The notes: a model not told the origin generated them from the letters alone. Positions 47,167 through 60,330 are shown, counted from the first letter of the stretch. The stretch: DNA of 64,000 nucleotides from Scalesia atractyloides (GCA_947069175.1 CAMTDV010000007.1:54641583-54705582), one strand, 5' to 3'. A program made the numbers and translations.

Positions 47167-47240
47167 AAAAGGGGCAACCGGGTTCGAACCCGGGTCCCCA
47201 TCAAGCACACACACAACTTACACCATTCCACTACATACAC
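47167..47240 (-). other. antisense tRNA-like Pol III unit in E3 LTR
   Basis: The minus strand reads TAGTGGAATGG (weaker A box), then GGTTCGAACCC within a CCGGG/CCCGG stem (B box), then CCCC and four T. The place and layout match the units in E1 and E2. Confidence 0.5.
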
Positions 47241-47816
47241 ACATCTGATTCATTTCAAAATCAAATAAATCTTATATTAAGAAGAGCGCGCCATACCAGT
47301 TCAAACTACCCGCCCAGACCACATTTGTAACTCCAAGAATTTCATCAAATCACCGTTTCAATCTAGAAATTTAAGCTGCAAAACTGTTTCAAATCGCACA
47401 TTAAGGCTCAATTATGATGCAAATAAATTATAAAATCATTAGGAATCATCAATTTCTTGACCGAAACGGACAAAAACGGAAATCAATTTGAAACCACTTC
47501 TTCTCTATAAATAGCGATTCACAATCTTTCTGTTAAACTCGCTCATTCTCACAAACCTCTCTAAAATCTCTCTATCTTTAAATTCTACTTCGCCGGAATC
47601 TTGTGTTGTTGTCGGAAGTATCGCCGGAGAAGTCGGGCCATCTTCTTTTCGGTACAACCATCTCTTTAAACCTTTTATTTTATGTGTTATTGATAACTGG
47701 GATAATTAATCAGCAAATACAAAACAGTTTTAGAATTTAACAATCGAGTATGATTTCTGGGTTTTTATGGTGAAGAAGATGTATGTATAAGTATAATTAA
47801 AATCAGAAGTTTAATC

Positions 47817-48192
47817 GGGTTAGACACACAGTCCAGTGGTGGACTATGTGCAATCACAAAGCATATGTCCCGGGTTCGAATCGCACCTGTCTCCGACTCT
47901 CAGAAATAAAAACAATTTTTTTATAAACCTATTCAGATCACCCCTCAATAAGTATATATAATTAATATAATTCAGTGTTTAAACGAGTTAGACGCACATC
48001 CCCACTGGCTGGGTTGTGTGCACATGAACATAGAGACGCGAGTTCGATCCAGCTTCTGAAAACGGTTTTGGCAATTGTTAAACCATTTTAAATAAAAACA
48101 AAATATAGATAAGCTAATTAGTATATATATATATATAAATTAAAACAGATAATATTTCTGGTTAGACACGTAGCTCAGTTGGTAGAGCTGCG
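47817..48192 (+). repeat. tRNA-like hairpin units in E3 5' LTR
   Basis: The first unit has AGTCC/GGACT with one outer mismatch. The second has CACATCCC/GGGTTGTG, pairing fully if G-T is allowed. The third has AGCTC/GAGCT and is split by the solo LTR; its TTCGA part lies at 50634-50640. Confidence 0.72.
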
Positions 48193-49200
48193 TGTCACAC
48201 CCCGACCCGCAGCGGAATAAAAGTCGGGGCATAATTGGGTTATCACCAAAGCTCATGATGTTTACTAAGATGTTTCATATTTATTAAATTCAAATTACAA
48301 CTTAAGTATCCAAAACAAAATTCATACAATTACAAGAAAATGAAACTATATAATTATTCCAAAGCTTAAACTTGTTTATTCTTCTAGGCCTTCCTATGTG
48401 TTTCTCGTCTCAGCTGGATCACCTGTATCATGTGTAAAACAGGGGATATTTTGGTTCAACAAAAGTTGGCGAGTGAACCTTGATAAAACATTGTTACTAA
48501 TTTCTTGATTTATTTAATAAGAAAAATTTGTGCAATAATCACATGTGAGCAAACATATATAGATAAACAATCACAAACCACTTTGGATGAGTATATGATA
48601 TGAATGATGATGTATGTGAGATCAAGGCTCAATCAAACGGAGCCGATCTAATGAGGCTCCTGATGCTCAACCCGTCTCCCACGGGGAACTGAAGGGCCTA
48701 ATGAAATGCGTGCACTGAAAATGATAAGTTCAATCTACATATAATTCACACAACAATTGATACATATTTGATACACATTTGATCACGGATATGATGTATG
48801 CACAAGTGTTTAAATAAAATAAAAGGATTATACGACACATGATACACCCCAAAACATGATTAAAACGGGGAATTGGTAGAGATTCACTCACAATGGGTGC
48901 GTTCTTTGATGACGAATTTATGATTCAATCGACGAGGGAAGAACTAACCTAGATAATAACAAAATGATTCGATAAATAAATAAATTTTATTTGAGATTAA
49001 TATTTTTAATTAGTGCTCTTAAATGGGATTTTTAGATTTATTTTTGTGAGTTTAAGGAAATTTTCTAACTTGAACAATCTTATTTTTAAGTATTTTTAAA
49101 TAATTTTCCATTAAATAAATAAATAAAAAGAAATAAAAAAAGTTGACTTTTTGACCGTTGACCGTTGACCGGGTCTTGACCGGTCAGACTGTGTTTTCTA

Positions 49201-49616
49201 TGCCGTGAGTGAGGTTCGAACTCGGGACCTCTCGTATACGTGCACGCAGCTCTACCAACTGAGCTACGTGTCTAACCCGAAATATTCTCTGTTTTAATTA
49301 TATATATATACTAATTAACCTTAAACTTATTTGGTTTTTATTAAAAATGATTTATATGGCCGAACCGGTTGCAGAGACCCGGAGTCGAACTCGGGTCCTT
49401 TGGTTCGAGTGCGCACAGCCCAACCAGTTGGGCTGTGTGTCTAATCTGCTTAACTACTGAATTATATTCCTCTTATAAACATTCCGTGACTTGATCTGAT
49501 TAAGTTCTAAAAATGTTGGTTTTATTTCTGAAAGTCGGTAACTTGTGCGATTCGAACTCGGGACGTGCATATTGTATTTGCACACAGTCCACCGCTGGAC
49601 TGTGTGTCTAACCCGT
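49201..49616 (-). repeat. three tRNA-like hairpin units in the solo LTR
   Basis: On the minus strand the order is GTCC/GGAC (49616), GCCC/GGGC (49446), GCTC/GAGC (49279), with spacing of 170 and 167 bp. The outer stems pair fully or nearly so. Confidence 0.75.
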
Positions 49617-50355
49617 TTGAATATCCGGTTTTAATTATATTAATACATATATTCGACTTCATCTTCTTCGTCTACAAGAACACAGAACAGTGAAATCCGA
49701 ATGTTCTGTTTAATCGACCATAATTTATACTTGATTGAAATGGAGAAAAAGATTAAGTGATATGGTATACCGGAACAGAGAGTTTGCTTCAGATTTCCGG
49801 CAGGATTCCGTCAGCTCTGATTTGCGATTTCCGGCTAAGTGAACTGTTCAACAGTTTCGATTATTGGTTTGAACAATTAAATTATAAATCAAGAGGTAGC
49901 AAGAAGGTTTAGACAATTATACCGTCTGATGAACGAATGCGGTTTTCTGATCAGGGATTCCGGCGATATTCCGGCGAAATTGGAAATCTCCGGCGACGAG
50001 CTTTTGAAGAAATGAAACTTCGAAAAAGTGTGCGGTTCTGAGCGAAAGGATTACCAGATGATTGAGTGGGTATTTGTAGTGGAAACAGGCCAATTGATTC
50101 AATTTAGAAACCGTGATTTCGCGGTCAAGATTTTCAATCTTCAAAGGTAACGGTCTTGACTGAAATTGATGGTTAGACATAGGTTATAACTGATGTCGAA
50201 GTCGGTTATCGCGTTTTAGTCAAAAGGAAAAGGCAACATTAGCGGAGTTTTGGTTTTACTCCGGCGATTCCGCGTTCTGAGTGCGTGTTGATTTTCGGTT
50301 TTGAATTCGGGTTTACTTTAAGTATTATTTGTTTCAGTATTGTCACAAAGAAAGT

Positions 50356-50438
50356 GTGTGGCGGAGTGGTGTGTTGTGTGTTTGTGCTTGCGGGTGACCC
50401 GGGTTCGAAACCCGGCTGCGCTATTTTATTTATTTTTT
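50356..50438 (+). other. tRNA-like Pol III unit, antisense to the solo LTR
   Basis: TGGCGGAGTGG (A box), then about 45 nt on GGTTCGAAACC inside a perfect CCGGG/CCCGG T-stem (B box), then T runs at 50424-50427 and 50433-50438. The A box is an exact consensus match. Confidence 0.65.
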
Positions 50439-50605
50439 ACTTATTTTTATTATTTATTAATTATGGTTTAAAATTCTAGAAATGTTTATTAGTTATGTAT
50501 TGTTTAAAATTAATATGAACAATAAATACGCAACGGAACTTATAACTGTATATTTGATTAATAAACGAAGCGGGTTTTGAAAACCCGTTTTCGACGAATG
50601 TTACA

Positions 50606-51639
50606 CTGCGTGCACGTATACGGGAGGTCACGAGTTCGAACCTCACACGCTGCCTATATTTCCTAAGTCAAACCGGTCGACCCGGTCAACCCTGTAAAAG
50701 GGTATATTTTTTTTAATAACGATTTTCTTTATTATTAGATTTAAAAATCATATAAAAATACTTAAAAATAAGATTTTTAAGTTTAAAAATTGTAATAAAT
50801 ACTATAAAAATAGATCTAAAAATCTAATAAAATCATTAATTAGAAATAATAATTTCAATAAAAGTTTATATATTTATCGAATTATTACGTGCTTATTTAG
50901 GTTAGTTTCCCTCGTCGGTTGAATCCTAAATCGTGCGCAATCATCATCAATTCCAAGAAACGCACCCACTATGAGTGAATCGCTACAAATACCCTTTTCA
51001 TGTGTCGTTTACATAGTTTATTCAAACACTTGTGCTACTACCATAATATGATCTAACGTGTTATGTAAGGTTGTTTGTTGTTATATGTGGTTATATTTTC
51101 TCATTTCAGTGCAATCATTCATATTAGGCCCATCAGTTCCTCGTTGGATACGAGTTGAGCATCGCGTGCCTCATTAGATCGGCTCCGTTTGATTGAGCCT
51201 TGATCTCATAGTTCATCATTTGTCATATTCATGTGTTCATTGCTTGATGTTATGTGGTTTGTGGATAGATTTATATATACGCTTGCTCATATTTGGTTTA
51301 TGCACATTTTTATTTAATTAATCAATATAACTAATTCTTTCAAATGTTTAAATGATATTCACTCGCTAACTTTTGTAGACCCAAATGTTTATTTTACACA
51401 TGATACAGGTGGACAGGCTGAGGAGAGGAACACTTAGGATTTGGCTTTAGTAGAAGAATAAAACCTATCTTGTCTAGAACATTTTTCTTGTGTTTGTATG
51501 TTTTTATGTGTTTGTTGGGATGTTCTCCTTTAAATTTGAAATAATAAATATGAAACTTAATTATAGTAAATGTCATGAGCTTTGATGAAAACCCAATTAT
51601 GCCCCGACTTCTATTTCCGCTGCGGGTCAGGGTGTGACA
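50606..51639 (+). repeat. E3 5' LTR, right part
   Basis: It resumes in the third hairpin unit with CTGCGTGCACG and ends GGGTCAGGGTGTGACA before an intact PBS. The conserved hairpin motif lies at 51177-51206. Confidence 0.9.
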
Positions 51640-51654
51640 GATTGGTATCAGAGC
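51640..51654 (+). other. primer binding site of E3
   Basis: GATTGGTATCAGAGC contains the intact initiator tRNA-Met complement TGGTATCAGAGC. Confidence 0.9.
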
Positions 51655-51938
51655 TTTTGACTATAGGATATAGGATAGGTTATTAGGCCCTTTAGAGCCT
51701 ATACTATAGTTGATTAGATTTTAATTCCTTATGTGTTACATGCAAACTCATGATATTTATTTGTTTCATATTTATTTCACACACAAATGCATGCAAGCAC
51801 TATCACTATTAAATGTTATTGTGTGATATTTATTGTGGTATATATTATTAACATATCATGCCTACGCAAACACACACATCACAATTTCACATATTTGAAT
51901 ATTTATCATGTTTTTCTCAAGAATTTTATGATGTTTTC
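51655..51938 (+). other. E3 leader, left part
   Basis: It matches the E2 leader from 7713 on (GACTATAGGATATAGGATAGG). The copia element begins at 51939, after ttttc. Confidence 0.8.
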
Positions 51939-52241
51939 TGTAAGTCCCGTGAACGGATCAAACAGGTATCACTAACCTAATCAATAGCGGAAATTATGAT
52001 TAGGAAGAAGAACAACTAGAATAACTTTAATGATTATAACTTGCATACACCAAAGATATCAGATACAAGATTTTGCTTTCAACTCTCTAACTCTTTCTCT
52101 ACGACCTAGCACTACTATTTATAAGCATCACTAAGCCTATAATTACAACCCTAGGCCCATTAGGCACTAGGAAGCCCATACTAACCCCAAAAGCCCAAAT
52201 ACATTCCTAATGAATAAACCTTTAATGTTCCAAGCCCAACA
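51939..52241 (-). repeat. copia 3' LTR, minus orientation (303 bp)
   Basis: On the minus strand it runs TGTTGGGCTTGG to CACGGGACTTACA, and the purine tract CCTAGGGGAGAA (52253-52242) directly precedes it. TATAAATAG on the minus strand at about 52123-52115 is a good TATA box. A matching 5' LTR is absent at the right end. Confidence 0.7.
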
Positions 52242-52259
52242 TTCTCCCCTAGGTTTACT

Positions 52260-54965
52260 TCATTGGTCCTTCGGTTGAGCATCCACACCTAAACATCCAG
52301 CAATAATACCAGCAACCGCAGCCATCCAATCTTTAGCACAAACCTCGTACAGCTCAGCAGTTCTAATTTGATGAGAGGCAAGAACTTGTAAATCTTCATC
52401 ATGAAAGCTAACCAGATCCACCACATCGTTCACCCTAAATGCCTTCTCTTTGGTCACAATAGCAACACTTCCGACTTTCGGATCGTATAACCAAAAGTTG
52501 AAGTTCTTCAGAATTCCTTTGGAAAGGTAGGAGCAACCGGATAACTAATTCTTTGTCCGTTGGCGGCCACATCACAGATTTGAACCTCTTGCCTGTGTGC
52601 ATCGCGAACTCCCTTAGCTGCTCTTAAGTACGGTTCAGCAGTCTTCATACTCTAAATCCACTCCTGACCTCATGTTCAAGCTTCTTAAAGAATCTCCACC
52701 CCGGTCCACGCTCTGTAGTGTCATCATCAGTGTATGGAGCTCTCAAAAGATCAATCAACGCAACTTTAGTCCATGTCTCGAACAACGACTCTTTCGAATA
52801 GTATTCCCTGGTTCCATCCTGGCGCACGATGATCCACATATTTTTAACATGATCGAACTTCCAACTCAGCACCTTTGACTTGTTTCCCACCTTACTATAA
52901 TAACTTGATCCCAACTCCATCACATATCTCTCAGACTGATTGGTTGGATCTTTCAGCTGAAAATTCTCGTCCAGTGGATTCACATTAACATTCTTCATCA
53001 AGATCATTTGCTTCTTCTTCCTCTGATCTGTAGCACGTTTCTGACTGGCGGTAAGCTTTCTGCGTGGATCGCTCAAGTAATCATCGAGACCTGCTTGACG
53101 TTCGGCTGCCAACTGCGCAGCCGCCAACCTCTGTTCTTCAGTTTCTTCTGCCATACGCTGTTGTGCCGCACGATGTCTAGTTTCAACATTTATTGGATCA
53201 TCGGTAGGATCACTAAACTCCCTTCCAAACTTATTCTCCAACTTGCCCCTTAAATCAAACACAAGAGTCATAAGCATCGTGACATCTCCCTGCAGCTAAT
53301 CGATAGTTTGATCTCGAACGTCTAAGCGATTCTGCATAGAGGCAATCTGAGCATCCTTTAACATAACCTCCTGTTCCAACACAACTATCCGTTTCTTCAA
53401 ATCAACTACATCCACCTCTGTATCATCGTCATCACTGTCCAATCCCCCGAACTCGAATGCCCTTTTTTCAGATCTTCGCACATAATCGTCAACAACATCA
53501 TCAGTGTAACCAACTCCACTACCACCCGCTTCCGAACCACCAGCACCTGACGAACTACCTCCAAATTCCATCATTCTCAAAGCCGTGTCTACAGGAATCG
53601 ACACAACTGTGGACTGTGTAATGATAGGAGCGGTGTGTAGATGAAATAGGCATGTCTACCATTGATGTATGAACAACAGATTCAGCGACAGTAACCTCAG
53701 CAACAATAACCTCAGCAGCAATAGATGTGATCAAATCAGAGGCAGCAAAAGTAAAAACAGCGGGAGCTTCAGGTGTACCAGATGAAATTCTCGGCCCAAT
53801 TCTTCGCCTCTTGATTAACGGTACCTCATCTTCTTCGTCTTCATCATCTTCTTCAATCTGAGCGGTTGGTGCAACAATAGACGGAATGTCAAGTGGAGGA
53901 TCACCCTGTTTCTCTTGGATATCTTTCAATTGAGCGATCAAGGCTTCTAGGTTCTCAGACGACAACTCTGGTAAAGCAAGAGTCAAGGTGGCATTGAACG
54001 TATCGAGATCGTCCAGAAAGGCTTGGCCAACATCATCCTCATCATCGGTGACTAAATTCTCTACTTATATCTCCTTTTCTTTTGCCGGTATGTCGTGTTC
54101 TTCAGCCACTATCGCATTTACTGGAGGAGGAGGAGGTGGTGGAGCATGCAAACCAACAACTTCAGAAAACTTCCCAAACTTCTTCAGAGGAAAACGACCT
54201 ACAAACACCTTCTTTGAAGTAGAGCGGTTCTTCTTCATTGTGGCAAAGATAGTAGGCCCCATTGGCTTCATATTCAGTAGGTTAGCGTCTGTAGCATCCT
54301 TCCCCAAATCCGGATAACGGGCATCAAGTATCAACCGGATAAAACGTGGGTATAACAGGAACATTCGTTTCTTGGACTGCTCTAAGATTTTCTTCATGTT
54401 ATCGAAGATATAACCAGAATAGTTATACTTCCGGTCCATGACTAATGAAACTATCGCAGATGTCTGGGCCTGATTTGGCTGATCCAGTTCGCCCTTGTTT
54501 TCCGACACACACTGCATGAACATGTGCACGAGTACCTCCAGTATGCCAGAAACATCTTCTTCAACAGTGGCGGATAGGAACCATCATATCCCATCTCCAT
54601 AAGTACAGGCAGCACTTTTTCTTTGGCGTAAGTCGTTGGATCACTGAAAGTATCTGTCAGCTGTAGCACCTCTCTCACACAAGCTTCGTTCACCACAATC
54701 TCTTTCCCTTGAACCTACGAACGTATAAATGGTTTACCATCTTCACCCCCGGCTGAATACGTGCTCTTTTCCAAAACGAGTGGACTAGATCTCTACATAT
54801 CACAGGGTTAGCACAAAGGGCGTAAGCAATCTTGCAAGCGTTGAGCCCCACTATCATCGACTGAAATTCCTGAAAGAACTCAGCTGGTGGGTCTGAGAGA
54901 TATCCGGCCTGGTTGTGGAATTGTTCCTCAACCAGCATCACCGCGTCAAAAGCTTCTTCCACCAT
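52260..54965 (-). pseudogene. envelope-like extra ORF of a SIRE-type copia element, broken
   Basis: From the start at 54965 the parts read, in order: ACKIAYALCANPVICRDLVH; IVVNEACVREVLQLTD; SAIVSLVMDRKYNYSGYIFD; a proline run near 54130; an acidic block; a coiled-coil-like stretch (DLKKRIVVLEQEVMLKDAQI, about 53400-53340); and a charged C-terminal part. This is the layout of the long ORF found downstream of pol in SIRE/Maximus copia elements of plants, called envelope-like from its position; its function is not known. It has frameshifts near 54710, 54530 and 53640, stops at 54067-54065 and 53298-53296, and a further shift before 52457. The reading as one former ORF rests on order and family resemblance. 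Confidence 0.7.
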
Positions 54966-56788
54966 ATCTGTTAGACATCAACCAAGTTAAATCCAACTAA
55001 CGGAAGTTAACGGAGTTTAACAATATAGCAGTTAAAAACTAACTGGATAGGTCAAACGGAAGTCAAGGTTCAAATTAATACTAGTTCAAATTAATCAAGG
55101 GGTTCAACAGTTAAAAAGGTCCAAAAACTTCACATCCGAATTACTGACAGTTCAAAATGAATCCGGAATGAACCCTTTCAACAATCCGGATTGAAGGAGG
55201 TCAAACAACATGGTCAAGGATGTAATCCGGATTATAGATTGTATCTTGGATAGATATGCATTCCGGATGAAGATCCAATCCGAAATGATATCCGAGTTCA
55301 TCATTTCGGATGAATACCAATCCGAAATGCAATCCGAAATGCATTAAATCTTGAAGATCAATCCGGAATATGATCCGAAATGCATTAAATATTCATTAAT
55401 TTCATCCGGAATTCATATGTTAACTGCAGTTGTACCTAAACCAAAATGAGCTGTCCGAAATGCACAATTCGAAAGAGAGAATCAGAGAAGACAATACTAA
55501 TTCGGGTTTAGGATAATCCGAAATGATATCAGAGATGCTAATATATATAATGGGCTTAGGCCTGGGATTTTGAATCCGGAATGGGCTTGTGACAGGCCCA
55601 ATCCGGAACAGTAACACAGTGGGCCTGTCCAGAAAGATCCAAATGGGCCTTTCCGGAAAAGCCCAATCCGAACAGTAACCCTCTTTGGCCCAAAGAAGCC
55701 CAATTCGGAACAATAACATAAGTTTCCAGCTTTCAGACTGTAAACCAATTTCATTAGGCTGGCCCAAATCCCAAAGCACACTGGGCCAGTCCAATATCTC
55801 TTGACATAAAAAAACATCCCACCAAAATTCATCAAGTAAACTAACCAAGCATCCAACCATCTTTTAACATTTCACAAGGAGAACTTATTAAAACACACAT
55901 GAACATTTAACACAGCCTTGCTAAGGGAACAAATCGTTTCAAACGCTAACTAAGGTACATTTTTCAGTATGAGCAGGTTCAGTTGGTCTAATCGATTGTC
56001 AATATACTTGTCAACTTAAATCTAAAACTTAACACTTGTAGTTCAGGCATTATGATATGCTTAAGGTAATATTATACTAAGATACTCGTGTGTCCCGTAC
56101 CATGACATACCCCCGCGATCAAGGTAAGCACAACAGTTCATCGTAGCAGGTGAGTATACCGTGGTCATCCTTTATTTTACAACATCAGGCTATTGGTGAA
56201 CAGGTCAGTACTTTCGTACAGCAGAGAGACCAATAGTGACCGACGAGGGTTAGGCAAATACCTTCTGAGGTACTTAAGAACTTAGGAAGAAACTTTTGTT
56301 CTCTTAGGTTTTGGCCTTTCCATTTTGGCTCTTTTACAAAGATATCCTGACTGTGCCTCGCTCTGCATATAATTTGGATGCAACAGAAGGGCAGTCAAGA
56401 TATCCCCGGATGACTCAACAGCATAAAGGCCCGAAACCTCAGACGTTGGCTATCTATCAACACAGGATTTAAGACCATAAAATCATATGCCTACAGTAAG
56501 TGACCCACTGAGTACATAGTTCGTTATGTTTATATCATTTGACTTTCCCCATCCGGTTGAGTTTTAGACCTACCGACACATCACTTTCGATCCAAATCTT
56601 TTCCGCTTCTATACCTTACATGTGTTAGTCAAACATTTTATCACGAATATTCATTTCATTTCCCTATCCTTGCAAAACTTTTTTTAGTAAAATTTCTCCC
56701 CCTAAATTTGTGCATATATATATGAACAAATTTATGAGGCATTGAAAAGAAAAGAAGAACAGTAAACAAACACGAAGACAGCAGATGC
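54966..56788 (-). other. spacer between copia pol and envelope-like ORF, with CCGGA motif cluster
   Basis: No gene is seen; the 146-codon ORF at 55420-55860 is an effect of the repeats. From 55150 to 55620 ATCCGGAAT, ATCCGAAATG and their complements recur about 20 times in both orientations. A purine tract TTTAGGGGGAGAAATTTTAC on the minus strand (about 56707-56688) follows pol and may be a second, central polypurine tract. Confidence 0.55.
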
Positions 56789-59700
56789 CTAGGTAGAAAA
56801 CCGAATCATTTTGAGAAGATCCACACGCACTTGAAAACGAGCGTTGCTAACGGGTTTCGTGAACAAATCCGCCACATTTGCATCAGTGTGGATTTGCTCA
56901 AGCTTTATGAGACCCTTTTCATAGCAATCATGGATAAAATGAACTCTAATGTTTATATGCTTGGTTTTGGAGTGGCAAACAGGGTTTTTAACTATTTGGA
57001 TCGCGGCATCATTATCACAATAAATTGTTGTGTTTAGATAAGTCAAACCGTAGTCCGCAAGCTAATGTTGCATCCATAAAACCAGTGAGCAGCAAGCAGA
57101 AGCTGCAACATATTCTGCTTCTGCAGTGGAAAGCGAAACCGTCTGCTGCTTCTTGCATTGCCACGAAATTAAGCGATCTCCCAGAAATTGGCAACCAGCC
57201 GAAGTTGAGTGCATGTCCCTATCTGTACCTCCAAGATTACTGTCAGAGAGAGCAAACAATTCAAATTCAGAATTTTTAGGATACAGAGGCCCAGTGATGG
57301 AGCCCCTTTGAGGTACCTAAAAATTCGATTAACAGCATGTAAATGAGAAAGTTTAGGAGTAGCCTGATAACGAGCACACTGACAGACAGCAAACATGATA
57401 TCTGGCCGACTAGCAGTGAGATACATGAGTGATCCAATCATTGAGCGATACATAGTAGGATTAACAGAAAAGTTCCCTCAGCATCTTCCTTTAGAAGAGG
57501 CCGTTCTGCAATAGGGGAAGCCATAGGCTTGGAATCTGTAAGCTTGAATTTGGCAAGAACGCCGTGTACGTATTTTCCTTGATGAATGAGTATACCCTGT
57601 GGGCTCTGACAAACTTGAAGTCCTAAAAACATGGTCATCTCCCCCAAGGAGCTCATCTCAAATTTCTTCTTCATGATTTCTTCGAATTCGCGGCACAAAA
57701 CATCATTTGTGGAACCAAAAATAATATCATCAACGTAGATTTGGACGAGGATAATGTCCTTGTCAACGCGTTTGATAAATAGATTTTGGTCAATGGTTCC
57801 CCTTGTGTAATCATGAGCAAAAAGATGCTCTGTCAGAGTAGCATACCATGCGCGAGGCGCTTGATGCAACCCGTACAAAGCCTTGTCTAGTTTAAAGGCA
57901 TAATCTGGCTTGTCAGGATCAGAAAAGCCCGATGGTTGTGCCATGTATATTTCCTCTTTCACCTTGCCGTATAAAAACGCAGTCTTGACATCCATTTGAT
58001 AGACAATAAAATCCATGTAAGATGCGTATGCCAAGAAGCTACGTATAGCCTCCAAACACACGACAGGTGCATAGACCTCATCATAATCTAAACCTTCAAT
58101 CTGTCGAAACCCCTGAACCACCAGTCTAGCTTTATTCCGAATGATAACTCCAGTGTCATCCTGCTTGTTGCGGAACCCCAGCGAGTTCCAAGAGCATGCT
58201 TGCCCTGAGGCAGCTTCACCAATTGCCAAAAACCAAGCTTTTCAAATTGATTGAGTTCCTCGTGCATGGCATTAACCCAGCCTAGTTCCTGCAAGGCAAC
58301 ATCAATACTTTTAGGTTCAATTTGGGAAATAAAGCAAGAATAGAGACATGTATTGATATCCCCAGATCGGCTGCGTGTGCGAACAGCAGCGTTGATAGGA
58401 CCAATGATATTCTCAACGGGGTGATCACGCTGTAAACGCTGCAGAATTGGTGTAGCGGGAACCAAAACATCTGTTTGCAAGTTGGTGACACTAGCTGAAG
58501 CAACTCCGGATGTCTCCCCCTCAACAGAGGCACTAGTAGAAGTATGTGGTGAGGAATCCATCGACTCGAGGAGTAGGCTCAGGAAACAAAGAGGAACCCA
58601 AAACATCAGGAGGAAGACCTTCGTTTGTCGTAGGAGGCTCTGGATCAGAAACCACATCTTCAGGAGGATCCATCTGGGCAGGCGAAGAGATAGTTGGGTC
58701 TTGAGAATGCGAAACTGTGGAGGAAGGCGAGACAGCGTCATTGAATCCAGGAGGATCCACACTTAGCTGCTTTAAAGTCTCATTTAGCGCGGCAATGTCA
58801 GCATCATCTTCAGAAGTAATGGGCACTATTGGAAGGATAGAATTCGAACCATTTCCTATAGGCACATTAGAAGACACATCACAATGATTAAATAAAGTGG
58901 AGTAGTCACCAGTCAGGACCAATGCGTTTGTCCTTGGGATTTTCCTCCAGCCAACCTACATTGCAGGTTTCAACTACCATCTTCTTGATCTTGTTATAGA
59001 TGCGATATGTCGTATTTTTAGAATAACCAACGAAAATGCAAGGATCCTCGCGTGCTTCAAACTTTCCTTTAGCGTCCATGAGCAGGAGTACACAAGGACA
59101 TCCAAATTTGCGGAAATGCTTGACCGAGGGTTTGCGACCTTCAACCACTTCGTATGGAGTCTTCATGTGGCGTTTATTGATCAGGGCATGATTCTGTATA
59201 TAGCATGCAGAGTTAATTGCTTCTGCCTAGAAGATGAGAGGTAACTCGGATTCAACCAGCATAGTGCGTGCAGCCTCAATAAGTGTGCGATTTTTGTGTT
59301 CTGCAACCCCATTTTGTTGTGGGGTTCTGGCTGCACTGAAATGTCGGTCAATCCCCTTGAGGAGCAGAAAGAGTTTAAGGTAAGATTCTTAAACTCTGTC
59401 CCATTATCACACCGAATAGTCTTCACCGTAGAATCTGTCTGGTTTTCCATAAGCGTGACAAATTGTTTGACTATCTCAGCGGTTTCACTTTTATGTGTGA
59501 GAAGAAAACCCAGGTGAATCGAGAGTAGTCATCAATTATAACCAGACAGTAAGCCTTCCCTCCAATGCTGCGGATGTCTGTTGGACCGAAGAGATCCATA
59601 TGGAGCAGTTCTAAGACCTGAGAAGTGGAGGGTACGGCTTTGGTTTTGTGCAACTGTCGATGTTGTTTCCCACGTGCGCATGATTCACATTTTTCGATCT

Positions 59701-60330
59701 GCATGAAGTCACGAACTGGTGGATCTCTAACTAAACCACCTTTTGCAACACGATTTAAATTCTTCATGTTGATGTAACCCGGTCGGCAATGCCATAGCAT
59801 GGCGTCATGTTCGGCCGTCGAAGAGAAAAGGCAAGTGAGCCTGGTTCATATCAATTACGTACGCATTTCCTTTTCGTGCAGCTTTCAGAAGAATCCAATC
59901 ATCTAGAATGATTAAACCCGGTTTTAGCAAATAACATCCTTTCTTTGTGAAAAGAACATCCAGATGATTGTCGCAGAGTTGAGACACACTCAACAGGCTG
60001 TGCTTCAATTCTGGTACATAATATACATTCTTAAAGCTCAGGGCTCCATTGCAAACAGTTCCTCTCATTGTGATTTTCCCTGTTTCTCCACCTGCGAAGG
60101 AAACAAACCCGCCATCGAAAAACTGAATGCCATTCAACTGCGAGATGGCTCCTGTCATGTGCCTGGAACAGCCGCTATCAATATACCATAATCGAACAAG
60201 AGCAGCCAGAGTTGTTCCTGCACATTTCAACAGGTTTAAGTTAGAAACAGGAACCCAGGCCATGGAAGATCTGGGTTTGCCATTAGCATCAACATAAGTT
60301 ACCTCACGAAAGATCAAATTAGTTGAGGAT
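56789..60330 (-). pseudogene. copia pol (protease, integrase, RT, RNase H), broken
   Basis: On the minus strand the order is the Ty1/copia one. Protease has WYIDSGCSRHMTG (about 60200). Integrase has a damaged HHCC finger (WHCRPGYINM, with Tyr for a His), HMDLFGPT, and IRCDNGTEFKN. RT has ARLVVQGF, YQMDVKTAFLYG and the catalytic YVDDIIFGS (about 57748-57722). RNase H has STAEAEYVAAS, YCDNDAAIQI, SKTKHINIRVHF and NVADLFTKP. Frameshifts lie near 59800, 59365, 59170, 58140, 57460, 57260 and 57060. RT from 58229 to 57438 is the longest intact stretch. SIRE/Maximus is the likely lineage, given the gag type and the envelope-like ORF. Confidence 0.92.

Larger units (their letters stand above)
46954..48192 (+). 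repeat. E3 5' LTR, left part
   Basis: It begins TGTAACATTCG. The preceding cgaat (46949-46953) is the expected target duplication. It contains an antisense Pol III-like unit (47167-47240) and hairpin units at 47817, 47985 and about 48159. It is cut in the third unit by the solo LTR and resumes at 50606. Confidence 0.88.
48193..50605 (-). repeat. solo LTR, minus orientation (2.41 kb)
   Basis: The plus strand reads TGTCACACCCCGACCC at the start and CGACGAATGTTACA at the end, the reverse complement of a complete chromovirus LTR. A perfect 5-bp duplication ctgcg flanks it (48188-48192, 50606-50610). No internal sequence remains, so it formed by recombination between the LTRs of a full element. 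Hairpin units lie at 49201-49279, 49375-49446 and 49541-49616 (minus strand). Confidence 0.95.

Noticed and set aside
55420..55860. 146-codon minus-strand ORF
   Set aside because: Its repeated LLFRIG-type peptides are translations of the CCGGA/TTCGGA motif cluster; no domain or start context supports it.
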